From NCBI GenBank assembly GCA_016719945.1, contig JADJYE010000040.1:1-64000 (forward strand): DNA of 64,000 bases, written 5' to 3'. The first letter of the stretch is position 1. Each line of letters opens with the position of its first letter. This DNA is from Polyangiaceae bacterium. GTDB taxonomy: Bacteria; Myxococcota_A; Polyangia; Polyangiales; Polyangiaceae. Under the pieces are notes generated by a model. It was not told the origin of the DNA. It ran no database searches and saw nothing but the letters and a program-made list of their open reading frames with translations. This document shows positions 18,370 through 27,255 of this stretch, piece after piece. The position numbers and the translations under genes are program-made.

Positions 18370-19894
18370 GGGGTGGGGATCGCCCTCGGAGCTGAATTTG
18401 TAACGGGTTCCCTCGTCGAAGCGGTTGCGAAGCCAACCCCGACGGAGGTTCCCCGATGGAGAAGATGCACGCAGGTTCGATTCTCGCCAAGCCCGAAGTG
18501 CGGAGCCTCGTGAACGAGGTGGTCGCGACGCTGCGGCACGTCCTGCCGCCCTCGGGGTTCGCGGACCGGGAACGTGCCGCTCTCGAGATCGGGAACGAAC
18601 TCGTGAGGTGTGCGCTCGAAGACGACCTTCGCGAGCTCAGCGCGGGCTACGGGGACGATGTGCGCGTCGACGGTCTTGTATCGTCGCCACGAGGACGGAC
18701 GGTGACCTACCACGGACTCGTCGGGCCGATGGCGATCTCCCGGGCGACGTACCGGAAGGTGGGAGTGCGTAACGGTCCGACTGTCGTACCGCTCGAGCTG
18801 GAGACTGGCCTCGTGGAGCATGCGACGCCCGCGCTCGCTCTCAGCATCGCCCACGGGTACGCGCTCCACGACATGCGCCAGCATCTCGAGCTTTGGCCGC
18901 GGCTCAGCGCAATCCGCCTTCGCGCACGACGCTGGAGCGGATCGCCCGCCGAACGAGCTCGACAGCGGTGGCGAGTCAGGCGCGTATCGAGCGAGCACTG
19001 CGACGGGCAGGCGCCGCCGGCCGGTGCGGTCGCGATCGCCATCGGTCTCGACCGAACGAGCACGGCCATGGTCGAGTCCGGGCCGCGAACGCGCCGCCAA
19101 AGGCGACCACGCGGCGCAAGCCCCTCAAACGTCGGCCGCCCGCGCCATTCGACGTGAACTGGCGGATGGCATATGTGGGGACCGTCAGCTTCGTCGACGA
19201 GAACGGCGAGGCGATCAGGACGATTCGCTACGCGTCTCCGCGTGCGACGACCCGACCGCGCTCGTTGACAGCATGACCGCGGATTGCCGGGTCGCGCTCC
19301 GTCGAACGCCCACTCTCGGGGTCGGTATCGTGCAGGACGGTGCGCCGAGATGTGGAATCGCACCCGCGAAGGGCTCGCGAAGCTCAAGGAGGAAGGGGGA
19401 TCGGGTCGTGGGAGGAGGATCGACCGATACCACCTCATGGAGCGGCTGGCGGAAGCACTCGCGCTCATCGAGCCCGCGCCTGAGGTGCGTAGACGCACCC
19501 TGGACGAATGGAAGGAACGATTCGACTCTCGCGATTCGACCATCGACTCGATCGAGACCTTCCTTCTCAAGGCGTACCCGAGGCTCACCGAATCCGGGGC
19601 CCAAACGAAGCTCTGGGAGCATCTCGGTTACATCCGGCGCAACAAGGACCGAATGCGCTACGTCACCCTCCGGCTCGCTCACCTTCCGGTCGGCAGCGGC
19701 GTCACGGGAGCGCGGCGAAGCCGTCATCGCCCTCCGCGCGAAGCGCTCCGGGCAGCGCTGGCGAGCCCGCCCTGCGCGGCGTACTCACGCTGCGTGCGGT
19801 CCACCAGAGTGGTCGCTTTCCGGCCTTCTGGCGCCATCTCTCACGTTGCTACACCGCACGGGTTGAGGCCGCGTGATCCGAGCGCAGTCCACAC
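18370..19894 (+). mobile_element. 1.5-kb insertion sequence with 9-bp target duplication
   Basis: The duplication CCTCTCCGA is at 18361-18369 and 19895-19903. The ends form an imperfect inverted repeat (GTGGGGATCGCCCTCGGA against GTGTGGACTGCGCTCGGA, 14 of 18). The interior holds one frameshifted transposase gene on the plus strand. The family was not identified; the motif order is closest to ISKra4/ISNCY-like DDE transposases. Confidence 0.8.
18456..19870 (+). pseudogene. Transposase of the 1.5-kb IS, frameshifted
   Basis: Successive frames give an N-terminal domain (RGRTVTYHGLVGPMAISRAT, then HATPALALSIAHGYALHDMR), a core with IGLDRTSTAMVE and WRMAYVGTVSFVDENGEA, then GRCAEMWN, RRIDRYHLMERLAEAL, LGYIRRNKDRMRYV and LPVGSGVT. 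A D-G-A to M-W-N region, an R-Y-H motif and G-S-G-V-T suggest a DDE enzyme. At least three shifts separate these blocks. ATG 18456 is a plausible start, 86 bases inside the element. Confidence 0.7.
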
Positions 19895-20147
19895 CCTCTC
19901 CGAACCAGCGCCACGGTCCCTTCCAGAGCCGTCCAGGATCGATGGCGAGCGCGTTGAGCGCCATGACGAGGGACCCGAGTCCGCAGAACGTCGGCTCCGC
20001 CTGCGTGTGGAACTGCTCGGCGAGCGCGAAGTAGCCGTCGAGCCCACCGGTCGCGAGAGCCTCGGCGAAGAGGCGTCGTCCCTCGGCCGACGAGAAGGGG
20101 ATCGCGCTGTCGGGCAGCGGGCGTCGGTAGAACGTTTGCGTCACCAC
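19895..20147 (-). pseudogene. Phytochelatin synthase, 5' part with catalytic cysteine
   Basis: From a GTG at 20145-20147 it reads VTQTFYRRPLPDSAIPF, GYFALAEQFHTQAEPTFCGL (catalytic Cys) and PGRLWKGPWRWFGE, where the IS enters. Removing 18361-19894 joins it in frame as WRWFGEELLDCC to the 3' part. The restored protein would be 364 residues with an intact Cys-His-Asp triad, so the gene was probably healthy when hit. Confidence 0.85.
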
Positions 20148-20205
20148 TACGTTGTACCGGCTCGCGCCGGCCCTTGCCCACGAGTGAGTCGCCAGGGAGT
20201 CGCGA

Positions 20206-23172
20206 TCACGCGACCTCGATCTGGAGCTCCGCCGCGCCGAGGAGTCGAGGGACCGGCTCGAAGGCCAGGCTGCGCTCGATGACGTTCCGCAGCTCGCGTA
20301 CGTTGCCGGGCCACGAGTGCGCGAGCAGCTTCGTCTCTCCATCCCCGGTGAGGACGGGCGCCGCGACCTCGGGGGGCATCATCCCGCGGATGAAATGCCT
20401 GGCGAGCGCGAGGATGTCGTCACGTCGCTCGCGGAGCGGCGCGATGTGTAGCGGGATCACCTGCAGCCGGTAGTAGAGATCCTCGCGGAACCTTCCCTCA
20501 CGAACGAGCCGGAGCAGGTCGCGGTGGGTCGCCGCGATGATTCGCACGTCCACCTGCACCGGCTGCCGCTCGCCGAGCGGGAGGACCTCGCCGTTCTCGA
20601 GGAACCGCAGGAGCTTGGGCTGCACGTCGAGCGGCAGCTCTCCGATCTCGTCGAGGAAGAGCGTGCCGCCGTCGGCTGCCCGGATGACGCCGAGGTGGTC
20701 CGCGGTCGCTCCCGTGAACGCGCCTCGCTTGTGCCCGAACAGCTGGCTCTCGAAGAGATCCCGCGGGACGGCGGCGCTGTTGAACGTGATGTACGGCCGC
20801 GGAGCGCGACGCGACAGCGCGTGAATGGCGCGCGCGACGACCTCTTTCCCGGTCCCGGACTCGCCCGTGACGATGATGGTCGCGCGTGAGCCCGACAGGC
20901 GGCCGAGCTCGCTCCGTAGCCGGCGCATCGACGGCGAGGCGGCCACGAGCTCGGCGATCGCTGGCGGCACGGGATCGGTCGCAGGCTCCGAGCGGTCGGC
21001 GGTAGGCGCCGACAGCCCACGCAACGCGGCGACCTCGAGCGCCATCGTCGCGGCGGAGACGACGATCTCCAGCGCCGCGCGCTGCCTCGGGTGCAAACGA
21101 GCCCCGACCCCGAGCCGCAGGCGCCGGCCGACGCCGTCGCTGAGCTCGAACCACGTGAAGGCCGCCTCGTGCGCTCCGGCGCGATCACCGTCGAACGCAG
21201 CGAGCTCCTTGGCCAGCCCGGCCGCATCGACCTGCTCGAGACGAACGCGCCGCCCAGGCAGCAGCTCCGACACGATCGCGACGAGCTCCTTCTCGAGGAG
21301 CGACGCGCCGACACCCCGCGTGGCCAGACGCTGGAGCGGGACGAGGAGCTGCTCGAACGAGAGCTCGCGCTCGACCGCGTCGTCGTTGGTGGGCGGCGCC
21401 GGTTCGTCGACGTCGACGACGGCGTCGGCGCCGACGATCGGAGGCGCGGGGAGCTCGAGCGCGGCGAGGGCGTCACGCGTCTCGCGCAGGCGAGCGTCGG
21501 CGTCTGGCCGCTGCTCGAGCAGGTCGACGTTCGCGAGCGCTCGGCGGCCGAGCGCCGCCTCCGCGACGTCGCCCGACGCGTCGAAGGTCGCGAGCGCCGC
21601 CTCGAGCGATCGGCGTGCTTCGGTGAAGCGCCCCCTGCGCATCAGGATCGTGGCGCGATGGCGTCGATAGGTGGCCGATCCGGTCGGTGACGTCGACCAC
21701 TCCGTGGCTCGCTCCGCGGCGAGCAGCACGCGCTCGGCGTCGCTGACGGCTCCCTTCGACGCGGCGACGGCGAGCGAGACGAGCACGAGGTTTCGGTAGG
21801 CCATGGGCCAGAGGCCGAGGCGGCGAAGCTCGGCGAGCCGCTCGAGGAGGCGATCGGCCCAGTCGGCGGCCGCGTCCCCGCGGTGAACCTCGGCGAGCAG
21901 GGTGAGGACTCCGCCGAGCCCGCGGGTGAGATCTTGCTGCACGTCCTCCGAGGTCGACGACGAGGCGCCGAGCTCGCAGAAATCGTCGAGTCGATCGGTC
22001 AGCAGGTAGAGACGCGCCAGCGTCGTGGAGATGCGGATGGGGGTGAAGGCGAGCTCTCGCCCGACACGGGCGGCTTCGAGGAGCAGGTCCTCGGCCGCTC
22101 GGCGATCGCCGATGCGCAGCAGCGTCTCGCCGCGGTTCCGATTCATCAGCATCGTGTGGATGCCGTTGGCGACGCGGTGGCGCCGTTGGCGCCGCTCCGC
22201 GTCGTCGAGGAGGCTCAAGATCTGGGCGGGAGGAGCGGCCCCCTCGAGCATCACCTCGGCCCGCCAGATGCGCGCGCGGATCTGCTGGAGCGGCAGCTCG
22301 CGGGCGTCGGCCAGCGTCCGCAATCCGTCGATGTCCCGGGCCGGATCGACGGTGCTGGTCAGTCCGAGCCGCGAGAGGGTCATCGCCTCCTCCGCGAGGC
22401 AGCGGTGCAGCGCGGTTGAAGCGAGATCCCGCACCGCGGGGAATCCGCTCATCGCGCGCGCGATGAGCGCGAGATCGTAGAGCGACATCGCCGCGGTGAG
22501 CTGCGCGTACCAGAGGAAGAATCGGTGGTCTCCCTGCCCCTCGCCGATCAGGGGCTCGGCGAGCGCCACGTGATGGTTCGTCTTGCCGGGGAGAAACAGC
22601 TGCGCGTCCGAGTGCGCGTGCAGAAAGGCGGCGGTGAGGTGGTACTCGAGCTGAACCGAGCGGGGCAGCCTCGAGACGTCTGCGCCGACACCGAAGAGCG
22701 TGGCGAACGCGCTCTTCGTGTCGTGGCGTGCGAGGAGCTGGATCCGCGCGAGCGTCGCGCTTGCGAGCGCTCGCGCCGCTTCTGAGCGCAGCGCCCCGGA
22801 GGCGAGCAGGCCGAGCAGCTCGGTCTCCGCTTGCTCGAGCCGACCGTCGTCCATCGCCGCGAGCGGCGGCGCGACCTTCGCCCGCTCGTCGGGCTCGAGC
22901 GTCACCGATGCGGGCGCCGGTGACGCGGGCGCGCTCGCCGCCGGGCTGTCGGTCGGCGAAGCGCGCGCTGCCTCCTGCTCGATGAACGCGCGCAGGCGCG
23001 CGAGCACCGACCCGCGCGGGCGGCGGGCCTCGGGAGCCTCGGGCGGCAGCTCCCACCGGTAGACGGTCAGACCGGTGACTCCGAGGAGCTCCCCGAGCTC
23101 GGCGCGCGACCGACCTCCTCGAAGGGCACGGATCTGCTCGTGCGACGGAGCTGTATCCAATTGTCGAGGCAT
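20206..23172 (-). CDS. Sigma-54-dependent transcriptional activator with N-terminal HTH and TPR-like region
   Basis: ATG 23170-23172 is preferred over a TTG 51 bases upstream. Residues 1-45 hold a small HTH (GGRSRAELGELLGVTGLTVY). Residues about 90-560 are alpha-helical TPR-like repeats, followed by a GAF-like region. The last 260 residues are a sigma-54 AAA+ domain with Walker A GESGTGKE, the sigma-54-contacting GAFTGA loop, GGTLFLDEIGEL and SWPGNVREL. The usual C-terminal Fis-type HTH is missing: the protein ends soon after the AAA lid (GAAELQIEVA). It probably controls the divergent flavoprotein operon, whose leader contains a sigma-54-type promoter. Confidence 0.85.
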   Translation of the reverse strand: MPRQLDTAPSHEQIRALRGGRSRAELGELLGVTGLTVYRWELPPEAPEARRPRGSVLARLRAFIEQEAARASPTDSPAASAPASPAPASVTLEPDERAKVAPPLAAMDDGRLEQAETELLGLLASGALRSEAARALASATLARIQLLARHDTKSAFATLFGVGADVSRLPRSVQLEYHLTAAFLHAHSDAQLFLPGKTNHHVALAEPLIGEGQGDHRFFLWYAQLTAAMSLYDLALIARAMSGFPAVRDLASTALHRCLAEEAMTLSRLGLTSTVDPARDIDGLRTLADARELPLQQIRARIWRAEVMLEGAAPPAQILSLLDDAERRQRRHRVANGIHTMLMNRNRGETLLRIGDRRAAEDLLLEAARVGRELAFTPIRISTTLARLYLLTDRLDDFCELGASSSTSEDVQQDLTRGLGGVLTLLAEVHRGDAAADWADRLLERLAELRRLGLWPMAYRNLVLVSLAVAASKGAVSDAERVLLAAERATEWSTSPTGSATYRRHRATILMRRGRFTEARRSLEAALATFDASGDVAEAALGRRALANVDLLEQRPDADARLRETRDALAALELPAPPIVGADAVVDVDEPAPPTNDDAVERELSFEQLLVPLQRLATRGVGASLLEKELVAIVSELLPGRRVRLEQVDAAGLAKELAAFDGDRAGAHEAAFTWFELSDGVGRRLRLGVGARLHPRQRAALEIVVSAATMALEVAALRGLSAPTADRSEPATDPVPPAIAELVAASPSMRRLRSELGRLSGSRATIIVTGESGTGKEVVARAIHALSRRAPRPYITFNSAAVPRDLFESQLFGHKRGAFTGATADHLGVIRAADGGTLFLDEIGELPLDVQPKLLRFLENGEVLPLGERQPVQVDVRIIAATHRDLLRLVREGRFREDLYYRLQVIPLHIAPLRERRDDILALARHFIRGMMPPEVAAPVLTGDGETKLLAHSWPGNVRELRNVIERSLAFEPVPRLLGAAELQIEVA

Positions 23173-23283
23173 CTGGAAAGAGCCAGCTGATTTGGAAAGA
23201 TCCGTCTGGCCGGTGTCGGGCAAGGCTACTACCGAACTGGCGTTCGTCGTGGAGAACTGCTTCCGATTGGGCGGTTTTCATGG

Positions 23284-23299
23284 CGGCACGAGCCATGCA
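23284..23299 (+). promoter_or_regulatory. Candidate sigma-54 (-24/-12) promoter
   Basis: CGGCACGAGCCATGCA places GG and GC exactly 10 bases apart and matches the consensus TGGCACG-N4-TTGCA at all but two defined positions. It lies about 130 bases upstream of the flavoprotein start. TTTCC...GGAAA at 23337-23356 is a possible activator site nearby. Confidence 0.65.
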
Positions 23300-23427
23300 A
23301 TCCCTCCAATTCAAGGGGGCACGGACCTGACCGTGTTTCCAAAACATGGAGGAAACTTTGAACACGTCCATCCCGATCCACGAGGCCCATCCACCCGAGC
23401 TCGCTCGGCAGGTGGAAGGAGGCGGTC

Positions 23428-24378
23428 ATGAGTGAGCTCACGGCAGACGTGGTGATCGTCGGCGGCGGTCCGGGAGGTCTTGGCGCGGCCCTCGCGCTGG
23501 GGCGCGCGGCGAAGCGGGTGCTGCTCTGCGACGCGGGCGCCCCTCGCAACTCCGCGGCCGAGCACATGCATGGCTTCGTCACGCGCGACGGCATCCCGCC
23601 GGTCGAGTTCCGCAGGATCGCGCGCGAGCAGCTGCGGCCTTACGCGGTGACCTCGAAGGAGGTCGGCGTGACGGGCATCGAGCAGCGGAGAGCCGGGGGC
23701 TTCGCGGTGATGCTCGAAGGCGGGCTGTCCGTGTCCTGCCGCCGCGTGCTGCTCACGCTCGGGATGATCGACGAGCTCCCCGACGTGCCGGGGCTCCGCG
23801 AGCTGTGGGGGACGAGCGCCTTCTCTTGCCCGTACTGTCACGGGTGGGAAGCTCGCGGCCGGCGCTGGGGCATCCTCGCGACGAGCGCCGAGCTCTTCGA
23901 GTTCGCCCTCTTCCTGACGGGGTGGACGAGCGACGTCGTCGCGTTCACGGACGGTCCCGTCGACCTCCCGGCGGACCTTCGCGCCCGACTCGCCCGCGCC
24001 GGGGTGTCGATCGATCCAAGGCGGGTTCGACGGATGATCGCTGGGCCCGATCGGCGCCTCACGGCGGTCGAGACCGAGGACCGTGAACATGTGCCGTGCG
24101 AGGCGATGGTCGTGCGTCCGCGGCAAACTCAGACGGATCTCGTTCGCCGGCTGGGTCTCACGCTCGATGCCGACGGCTTCGTCCGCACCGACGAGAACGG
24201 GCAGACGTCGATGCAGGGGATCTACGCCGCTGGCGATCTCACGACGCCCATGCAGGCGGCCATCTTCGCAGCGGCAGCGGGGACGCGCGCTGCATACCGG
24301 CTGAACCACGCGATGAACCTCGAGGCCCGACCGAATCGGGACGGCGACGATCTGCAGTCACAGGGAGAAGCACGATGA
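23428..24378 (+). CDS. Thioredoxin-reductase-like FAD/NAD(P) oxidoreductase
   Basis: 316 residues with an FAD-binding GGGPGGLGAALALGRA at the N-terminus, a redox-type CPYCHG pair (C134, C137) and the C-terminal FAD motif GIYAAGDLTTPMQ. It belongs to the thioredoxin-reductase-like family in which CxxC transfers electrons from FAD; the physiological partner is unknown. A GGAGG ribosome site precedes ATG 23428. Its stop overlaps the next start (ATGA), so the two genes form an operon probably driven by sigma-54. Confidence 0.85.
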   Translation: MSELTADVVIVGGGPGGLGAALALGRAAKRVLLCDAGAPRNSAAEHMHGFVTRDGIPPVEFRRIAREQLRPYAVTSKEVGVTGIEQRRAGGFAVMLEGGLSVSCRRVLLTLGMIDELPDVPGLRELWGTSAFSCPYCHGWEARGRRWGILATSAELFEFALFLTGWTSDVVAFTDGPVDLPADLRARLARAGVSIDPRRVRRMIAGPDRRLTAVETEDREHVPCEAMVVRPRQTQTDLVRRLGLTLDADGFVRTDENGQTSMQGIYAAGDLTTPMQAAIFAAAAGTRAAYRLNHAMNLEARPNRDGDDLQSQGEAR

Positions 24379-25349
24379 GAGCCTGCGTCTACGAAGAGTA
24401 TGGCGGACCGGACGTGGTGTCGGTGGCAGAGGTCGCGACACCCTCGCCGAAGGAAGGCGAGCTCCTGGTGAAGGTCGCCGCGGCCTCGGTCACCACCGCG
24501 GACTGGCGCTTCCGCTCGGCGAGCTTCCCGGTGGTCTTCGCGCTCGCGGGTCGCTTGCTCGTCGGCGTGCTCCGCCCGCGGCACCCCGTGCTCGGCATGG
24601 ACTTCGCGGGCGAGGTGGCTGCGATCGGCGCGGGCGTGAGCGACTTCCGCGTCGGAGAGCGCGTCTTCGGCGCGGCGACGCGCGGGGCGCACGCTGAGTA
24701 CGTGACGGTGCGCGCCGATGGTGCGGTCACCCGCACGCCGCCGGGGCTGAGTGACGCCGAGGCCGCCGCGGTCCCGTTCGGGGCCAACTCTGCGCTCGCG
24801 TTCTTGCGGGACTTCGGCGCGGTGCGCGCGGGCCAGCGCGTCCTCGTCGTGGGGGCTTCCGGTGGCGTGGGCGTGTGGGCGGTGCAGATCGCGCGCCACC
24901 TGGGCGCCGAGGTGACCGGCGTCGCGAGCGCGAAGAACCTCGAGCTCGTGCGTTCGCTCGGTGCGGCGCGCGCGCTCGACTATGGGAGCGAGGCGTATCT
25001 CGAGCCAGGGGCCGGATACGATCTGATCTTCGACACCCTCGGGGCGACCACGTTCGCGCAGGCGCGGCCGGCGCTCGCGCCGAGCGGGACCTATCTTCCC
25101 CTGACCGCCGGGCTCCGCGAGATCGCGCAGTCGATCACCACACGCTTCGGGCGCGGGCCGCGAGTGAAGTTCGCGATCTCGGCGAACACGCGCGCGCTGA
25201 TGGAAGAGAACGCGGCGCTGCTCGCGGCGGGCACGCTGCGCCCAATCGTGGACGAGGTGTTCCCGATGGAGCGCATCGCGGACGCGCACCGCAGGGTCGA
25301 AGGCCGGCACAAGCGCGGGAGCGTGATCGTGCGCATGGCCGCGGCGTGA
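24375..25349 (+). CDS. Quinone-reductase-type medium-chain dehydrogenase (MDR family)
   Basis: 324 residues. GroES-like N-terminus (MRACVYEEYGGPDVVSVAEV), GMDFAGEVAAIGAGVSDF, and a Rossmann domain with VLVVGASGGVGVWAVQIARH. No zinc ligands of alcohol dehydrogenases are seen, so it is a zinc-free NAD(P)H:quinone oxidoreductase/enoyl-reductase type. It is translationally coupled to the flavoprotein gene; together they could act on electrophiles or quinones. Confidence 0.85.
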   Translation: MRACVYEEYGGPDVVSVAEVATPSPKEGELLVKVAAASVTTADWRFRSASFPVVFALAGRLLVGVLRPRHPVLGMDFAGEVAAIGAGVSDFRVGERVFGAATRGAHAEYVTVRADGAVTRTPPGLSDAEAAAVPFGANSALAFLRDFGAVRAGQRVLVVGASGGVGVWAVQIARHLGAEVTGVASAKNLELVRSLGAARALDYGSEAYLEPGAGYDLIFDTLGATTFAQARPALAPSGTYLPLTAGLREIAQSITTRFGRGPRVKFAISANTRALMEENAALLAAGTLRPIVDEVFPMERIADAHRRVEGRHKRGSVIVRMAAA

Positions 25350-25369
25350 GCTGAGGCCTCGGCGTCGGC

Positions 25370-25512
25370 TTCCCAGATTGGCTGCGCCGGCAGGATTCGA
25401 CCCGAAGCCGCAGGGCGAGCTCCCACCCTTCGGCGAGCTGCTCGGCGGGTCGGTCCGTGATCGGATCGCCGTGGGCGACGAGGACCCGCTCGAGCGGCAG
25501 CGCGCCCAAGCG
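25370..25512 (-). pseudogene. 3'-end remnant of a second DUF4336-type gene
   Basis: Minus-strand translation gives LPLERVLVAHGDPITDRPAE then QLAEGWELAL, nearly the same as the last 40 residues of the intact gene at 26266-27024. The 5' portion is missing just where the 185-bp repeat copy A begins (25548), so the repeat insertion or a rearrangement at it removed the rest. Confidence 0.7.
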
Positions 25513-25547
25513 CGGCGGGGGGCGGAGGCACCGGCGCCATTGCGAGA

Positions 25548-25732
25548 GTGACAAGGACCCCCACCCTGCCGAGCAGACCCCCCATTGCTGTCACACCCTC
25601 AGGGCCCGAGGTGGCCAGGGCGGTCTCGGAGCGTCGCAAAATGGCTGAGTCTTCGTCGCGAGCCGAGCGCGTTGGCCGATGAGTGTGACAGAGAGGGGGA
25701 CCCTGCTGAGCAGGGTGGTCGGTCTTGTCACA
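25548..25732 (+). repeat. 185-bp MITE-like repeat, copy A
   Basis: It begins GTGACAAGGACCCCC and ends in CTTGTCACA. The outer modules of about 48 bp are inverted copies of each other, and each module is itself roughly palindromic (GTGACA...CTGC-AGCAG...CTGTCAC). A copy of equal length and the same orientation lies at 28242-28426. No ORF is supported inside it. It has the form of a non-autonomous miniature element. Confidence 0.7.
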
Positions 25733-26265
25733 CGCAGAGCCCGCCGGTTGAGCGCGGCGCCGGACCGTCGCGCCTCGGGGCGACGCGAACCTCCCCCGCA
25801 ACCCGGGTCGCTTCCCTCAGCGCACCGAGCACGTCTTCGACTCGCTGCCCTCGCTGACCCTGGCTCGCGCTCGACGCTCCGGCGGACGTTCGGGGCCTGC
25901 ACCTGAATGAGCGCCGCCAAAGCGTCGCCTACCGGTCGCAGGTGCTGGGCGACACCTTCCGGCGGGATCTGTGGGAGTTGTCCGAACACCAAACCGAGCA
26001 GCGCTGACCACGGCACCGTACCTTCCGGGTTGACGGACGCGGCACCATCCCGAAGGGAAGCGCGATGTCCGCGTACGAGATGCACCTAGCGGACGGCAAC
26101 GGTTTGCGTCTCCCAAGGAAACGGCTTCGCGGACTTGTCGAGGGTGACGAAGAGGATCTCTCGCTTCTCGTCCTCGATCTTCACGACCCTGCCTTGGGGG
26201 GCCTCTCCCTTGCGCTGACGGACGAGCTTGTGCAGGACGAACCCTCCGGGGACCGCGCGAGCGCG
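25733..26265 (-). other. Stretch without a convincing gene
   Basis: At 26080-26240 the minus strand can be read as HKLVRQRKGEAPQGRVVKIE then EKREILFVTLDKS before a stop, which looks protein-like and may be the end of a lost nuclease- or helicase-type gene. The following 25750-26080 has only compositional open frames. No start or intact domain was found. Confidence 0.3.
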
Positions 26266-27024
26266 TCAGCGCTGAGGAGGAATGGCGAACTCCCACGCTT
26301 CGGCGAGCTGCTCGGCGGGTCGGTCCGTGATGGGGTCGGCGTGGGCTACGAGGACCCGCTCGAGCGGCAGCGCGCGCAGCTGCGCGATGGACTCGGCCAC
26401 CGCGGCGCTCGGGCGAGTACGCACCCTCACGTCAGGGGGCGTCCTCACCCTCTCGTAGCGCCCCCAGATGCGCGCCGCGGCTCGCCAGGTCCAATGGTCG
26501 CGCGCGCACGCGGAGATGAGGACATCGGCGGCGATCAAAGAGCCCGTCGCGGCATGAAAGAACACCGTCTCGTCGAGAAAGGGGACGCCCCTCAGCTGAA
26601 TGGGCGTCAGCTCGCGGGTCGCGCGGACATATTCGGGGTCGTCGGCGCCCAGGCTCAACCTGACGAGCGGGTTGCGCTCCGCAGCAGACCTGGGCCCGAC
26701 GACCTGCGCGCCCGGGTAGCGAGCGGCCACGGCGGGGGTCTGAAGATGATGAAACAGGTTTGGAACGACGATCCAGCGCACCTCTCCGAGCGCCTCGAGG
26801 GCGGCGCAGACGTCCTTGGTGGGCGGACCGGGGCTGTGAACCCAGAGCGCGCCACCCTCGAGGCGCACGACCGTCGTCCTCGAGCGCAGCCGCACCCCGC
26901 CGTACCGTACCGGGCGCTCGCTTACCCAGATGGAGCCCGGCACGACCTGTTCGAACACGCCTGAGAGAGCCACCCCGTCACCATCCCTCGAGAAGCACGC
27001 TCGACCGAATAGGGTCGAGCTCAT
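26266..27024 (-). CDS. DUF4336-type protein (metallo-beta-lactamase-like fold)
   Basis: 252 residues. Motifs typical of DUF4336 are SIWVSERPVRYGGVRLRSRT, ALWVHSPGP, WIVVPNLFHHL, GSLIAADVLI and LVAHADPI. Proteins of this group have a degenerate metallo-beta-lactamase fold and unknown activity. The first 20 residues may be non-native, as an internal valine start is possible. A 3'-end duplicate lies at 25370-25512. Confidence 0.7.
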   Translation of the reverse strand: MSSTLFGRACFSRDGDGVALSGVFEQVVPGSIWVSERPVRYGGVRLRSRTTVVRLEGGALWVHSPGPPTKDVCAALEALGEVRWIVVPNLFHHLQTPAVAARYPGAQVVGPRSAAERNPLVRLSLGADDPEYVRATRELTPIQLRGVPFLDETVFFHAATGSLIAADVLISACARDHWTWRAAARIWGRYERVRTPPDVRVRTRPSAAVAESIAQLRALPLERVLVAHADPITDRPAEQLAEAWEFAIPPQR

Positions 27025-27255
27025 CCCGGGGCAAGGTGAGCCGACGAGCGGTGAGAGGCCCGTCGGGGGCGAGCTCTACCGCCAGGGGCACGAGACCGAG
27101 AGCTTGCGAGCCTCAAGGGCGCCCACCGCGACAGCGAGCGGGGGTATGGGTCGAGTGGGGGCCCTGCCTGTCGCCGTCCGGCCGATCAAGGCGCGGCTCG
27201 GGCGCGCGGTGCGGCGCAGGGTTGCTTGCTGCGAGCGGTGGGAGCGTCCCTGCGC

